From positions 682,001 to 746,000 of the forward strand of contig NZ_CP119546.1 in the NCBI RefSeq assembly GCF_029277985.1: DNA of 64,000 nucleotides. Reading direction: 5' to 3'. Within the stretch, counting starts at the first letter, position 1. Every line of letters begins with the position of its first letter. This document shows, in pieces, positions 62,369 through 64,000 of the stretch. The notes beneath the pieces were generated by a model that saw only the letters and a program-made list of their open reading frames with translations, was not told the DNA's origin and made no database searches. The position numbers were made by a program, and so were the translations under genes. This stretch comes from Providencia stuartii. Its GTDB lineage: Bacteria; Pseudomonadota; Gammaproteobacteria; Enterobacterales; Enterobacteriaceae.

Positions 62369-62398
62369 GTTAGCTCTGTGAAATTTTCTGGAGCTGAC
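62369..62398 (+). promoter_or_regulatory. SD-pairing hairpin in the traF leader
   Basis: GTTAGCTC (62369-62376) pairs with GAGCTGAC (62391-62398), 8 pairs with one G-U, one base before the traF ATG. The GGAG ribosome site overlaps the 3' arm. A smaller hairpin (GCCA/TGGC) lies upstream near 62338-62352, as in the other leaders. Confidence 0.6.
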
Positions 62399-62399
62399 A

Positions 62400-63344
62400 A
62401 TGAGAACCCCTTTGTTACCTTGGTTCATCCTATGGGTGACCATCCCAATCATTATTTTCTTTCTATTCATCTTGCCCGCCCATGCTAGTGATGGGCAATT
62501 CTATCAGCGTGGCCAGGAAGGCTGGTTTTGGTATCAGGTCATTCCTGAGCCAGCGGAGGCTGAAGAGCTTATTAAGCCGGAATCTGGTGCGGCAGAGTCG
62601 ATTCAGAGCGAGCTGAAGCCCTTCAGTGCTGCCTGGTTTCGTGAGCACATGCAGTCGTTCATGGACAAGGCAATTGATGAGCCTACGAATGAGAACGTCA
62701 GAGCCTATCTGTACCTCCAGCGCGTCATGATGGATAAGGGCTCACAGTTTGCTGATGTTAGTCAGCAGGTGGTCATGGGTGATCCAGTTTTGGATGAAAT
62801 CAGTCGCAGACCCTTGGCGACCTATGCTGCCAATCGGATGGATCGAGAAGCTGGCGCTCAACGGGATGTTGCTTTAGGTGAGGTAGCAAAACGGGCTGGC
62901 TTGTTCTTCTTCTATCGTTCGGATTGCCCTTATTGCCACGCTCAAGCGCCTATCATCGAATCAATGGCTTTAAACTACGGTTTCGAGGTATTTGCTATTG
63001 CTGTCGATGGCTTGCCTTTACCGGGTGGAGAGTTTCCCAATTTCAAAGTCGATTCAGGACAAGCTCAATCATTGTCCGTTACGACTGTCCCTGCCGTGTT
63101 CTTAGTTGATCCACCTAATGTCATCACTCCCATTGGTCAGGGTGCAATGAGCCTTGATGAGCTCAATAATCGAATTATTCTCGCAGCCCATCAAGCCGGT
63201 TGGATTGACGATCAAACTTACTATGCCACCAGACCTGTTCAACCCGGCGTGTCACTCGCGATGTCAGCCCAAGAGCTTAACGAAAAGATATTACAGGACC
63301 CTGAGTTCCTTGTTCGCTATCTGCGTGCACAAGGAGGGTTATAA
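62400..63344 (+). CDS. traF: TraF, thioredoxin-like pilus assembly protein
   Basis: 314 residues with a signal peptide or anchor (residues 5-25, ending PAHA). The C-terminal half is thioredoxin-like: FFYRSDCPYCHAQAP near 172-185 with an intact Cys-x-x-Cys and the cis-Pro segment SVTTVPAVFLV. F-type TraF works in the periplasm in pilus assembly. traH follows after 2 bp. Confidence 0.93.
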   Translation: MRTPLLPWFILWVTIPIIIFFLFILPAHASDGQFYQRGQEGWFWYQVIPEPAEAEELIKPESGAAESIQSELKPFSAAWFREHMQSFMDKAIDEPTNENVRAYLYLQRVMMDKGSQFADVSQQVVMGDPVLDEISRRPLATYAANRMDREAGAQRDVALGEVAKRAGLFFFYRSDCPYCHAQAPIIESMALNYGFEVFAIAVDGLPLPGGEFPNFKVDSGQAQSLSVTTVPAVFLVDPPNVITPIGQGAMSLDELNNRIILAAHQAGWIDDQTYYATRPVQPGVSLAMSAQELNEKILQDPEFLVRYLRAQGGL

Positions 63345-63346
63345 CG

Positions 63347-64000
63347 ATGAAAAAAGTAATCCGAGTATCGCTAATCGCCTGTGCGATTGGTTTTTCATCT
63401 ATGAGCCAAGCAAGCTTGCAACAGGAGATGAACCAGTTGTTTGGTTCAATGACCAACACCACTGCGCCAGGTGTATTCGAGAGTCAGCGGCGTGGCGTTA
63501 TATCTGGTGGAAGCGTTGTTGTCCGTAACAGAATCATGAACGAGAACCTCGTCTCTATGGTGCCTCCGTCATTCCAAGCCGGTTGTGGTGGCATTGATAT
63601 GTTCGCGGGAAGTTTGTCATTTGTTAACGCGGATCAGTTTGTTCAATTACTTCGCTCTGTTGCTGCAAACGCCAAGGGGTACGCATTCCAATTGGCGCTC
63701 AGTGCTATGTGTGAGAAATGCTCCCAGCACATGGAGACACTGCAAAAGAAAATCCAGCAGTTGAACGAGTATTTTGGCAATTCCTGTCAAATGGCTCAGG
63801 GAGTCGTGAACGATACCCTGGCCGCTTTTGGTAAAAAGGGGCAAACAGAAGCCAGTATGTTGAGCTCACTTAAAGGGGCTGGAGACGTTTTTACCAGTTG
63901 GAGTGAGTCCAATGGTAAGAACCCATATGAGAATGCTTCGAGTGTCGCGGCATCTGATGTGAACAAAACGATTAAAGGCAACTTGGTTTGGCGAGCACTG
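63347..64000 (+). CDS. traH: TraH, F-type pilus assembly protein (truncated by the window end)
   Basis: 218 residues are visible before the window ends; full TraH proteins are about 450. A signal peptide ends near SQA. The start SLQQEMNQLFGSMTNTTAPGVFESQRRGVISGGSVVVRN is the typical TraH opening, followed by PPSFQAGCGGIDMFAGSFSFVNADQFVQLLR-type sequence. It acts in the periplasm with TraF and TraG. AAGGAGG precedes the ATG. Confidence 0.95.
   Translation, partial: MKKVIRVSLIACAIGFSSMSQASLQQEMNQLFGSMTNTTAPGVFESQRRGVISGGSVVVRNRIMNENLVSMVPPSFQAGCGGIDMFAGSLSFVNADQFVQLLRSVAANAKGYAFQLALSAMCEKCSQHMETLQKKIQQLNEYFGNSCQMAQGVVNDTLAAFGKKGQTEASMLSSLKGAGDVFTSWSESNGKNPYENASSVAASDVNKTIKGNLVWRAL

Noticed and set aside
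1..64000. CRISPR arrays, tRNA or rRNA genes, intact insertion sequences, antibiotic resistance genes
   Set aside because: None seen: no regular spaced repeats, no cloverleaf-like gene, no complete transposase and no resistance protein motif.

Overview
The window looks like a large internal piece of an integrating conjugative element (ICE) of the SXT/R391 family, the type carried by Vibrio, Shewanella, Proteus, Providencia and related Gammaproteobacteria. The evidence is the gene order: a RumA-type UmuD homologue, then a MOBH relaxase TraI and TraD, then the F-type mating-pair genes traL-E-K-B-V-A, dsbC-traC-trhF-traW-traU-traN, a recombination block with ssb, a Bet/RecT annealase and a YqaJ exonuclease, and finally traF-traH. 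The integrase, attachment sites, rumB and the oriT/mobI region are not in the window. The host species cannot be told from this piece. No rRNA, tRNA, CRISPR array or intact insertion sequence was seen.

Layout. 1-2.4 kb: rumA (cut by the left edge) with a textbook LexA box, an inverted-repeat-rich non-coding stretch, a DnaQ-like exonuclease and a conserved small gene. 2.4-19.7 kb (the position of family hotspot 5): a type I BREX phage-defence island, brxR-brxA-brxB-brxC-pglX-pglZ-brxL, followed by a PHP/SMC-like ATPase gene. A 37-codon remnant of a DUF262 (BrxU/GmrSD-like) gene sits between brxC and pglX. 19.8-25.0 kb: traI, traD, an unknown gene and a DUF4400 membrane protein. 25.0-25.6 kb: one minus-strand hotspot 1 gene. 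25.9-30.0 kb: traLEKBVA. 30.2-32.0 kb (hotspot 2): an AbiEi/AbiEii (MosAT-like) toxin-antitoxin pair. 32.1-41.9 kb: dsbC to traN. 41.9-46.2 kb (hotspot 4): the broken end of a tyrosine recombinase and a SIR2-HerA defence pair. 46.2-47.6 kb: a secreted endonuclease I and an unknown gene, both on the minus strand. 47.9-58.2 kb: the recombination and accessory block (ssb, bet, exo, CobS-like AAA+, WGR-like, DUF3150, CobT-like VWA, RadC, zinc/Toprim primase-like). 58.3-62.2 kb (hotspot 3): a conserved gene and an McrBC-type restriction pair. 62.4-64.0 kb: traF and a truncated traH.

How the genes work together. The Tra proteins build a type IV secretion system that moves the element. The hotspots carry at least three phage or DNA-defence modules (BREX, SIR2-HerA, McrBC) and one addiction/abortive system (AbiE-like). 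The recombination block is a RecT/YqaJ-type system that could build mosaic elements.

The most unusual signal is in the untranslated leaders. In the 47.9-56.2 kb block nine translation units in a row start with a two-part leader: a GC-rich hairpin followed by a hairpin that pairs the Shine-Dalgarno (SD) sequence with an upstream partner. The paired bases change together from gene to gene. Similar SD-pairing hairpins precede traI, traL, dsbC and traF. I cannot say whether this family has been described. A second unexplained signal is a shared C-terminal aromatic tail (Phe/Tyr-Tyr-Phe) on three different proteins of the recombination block.
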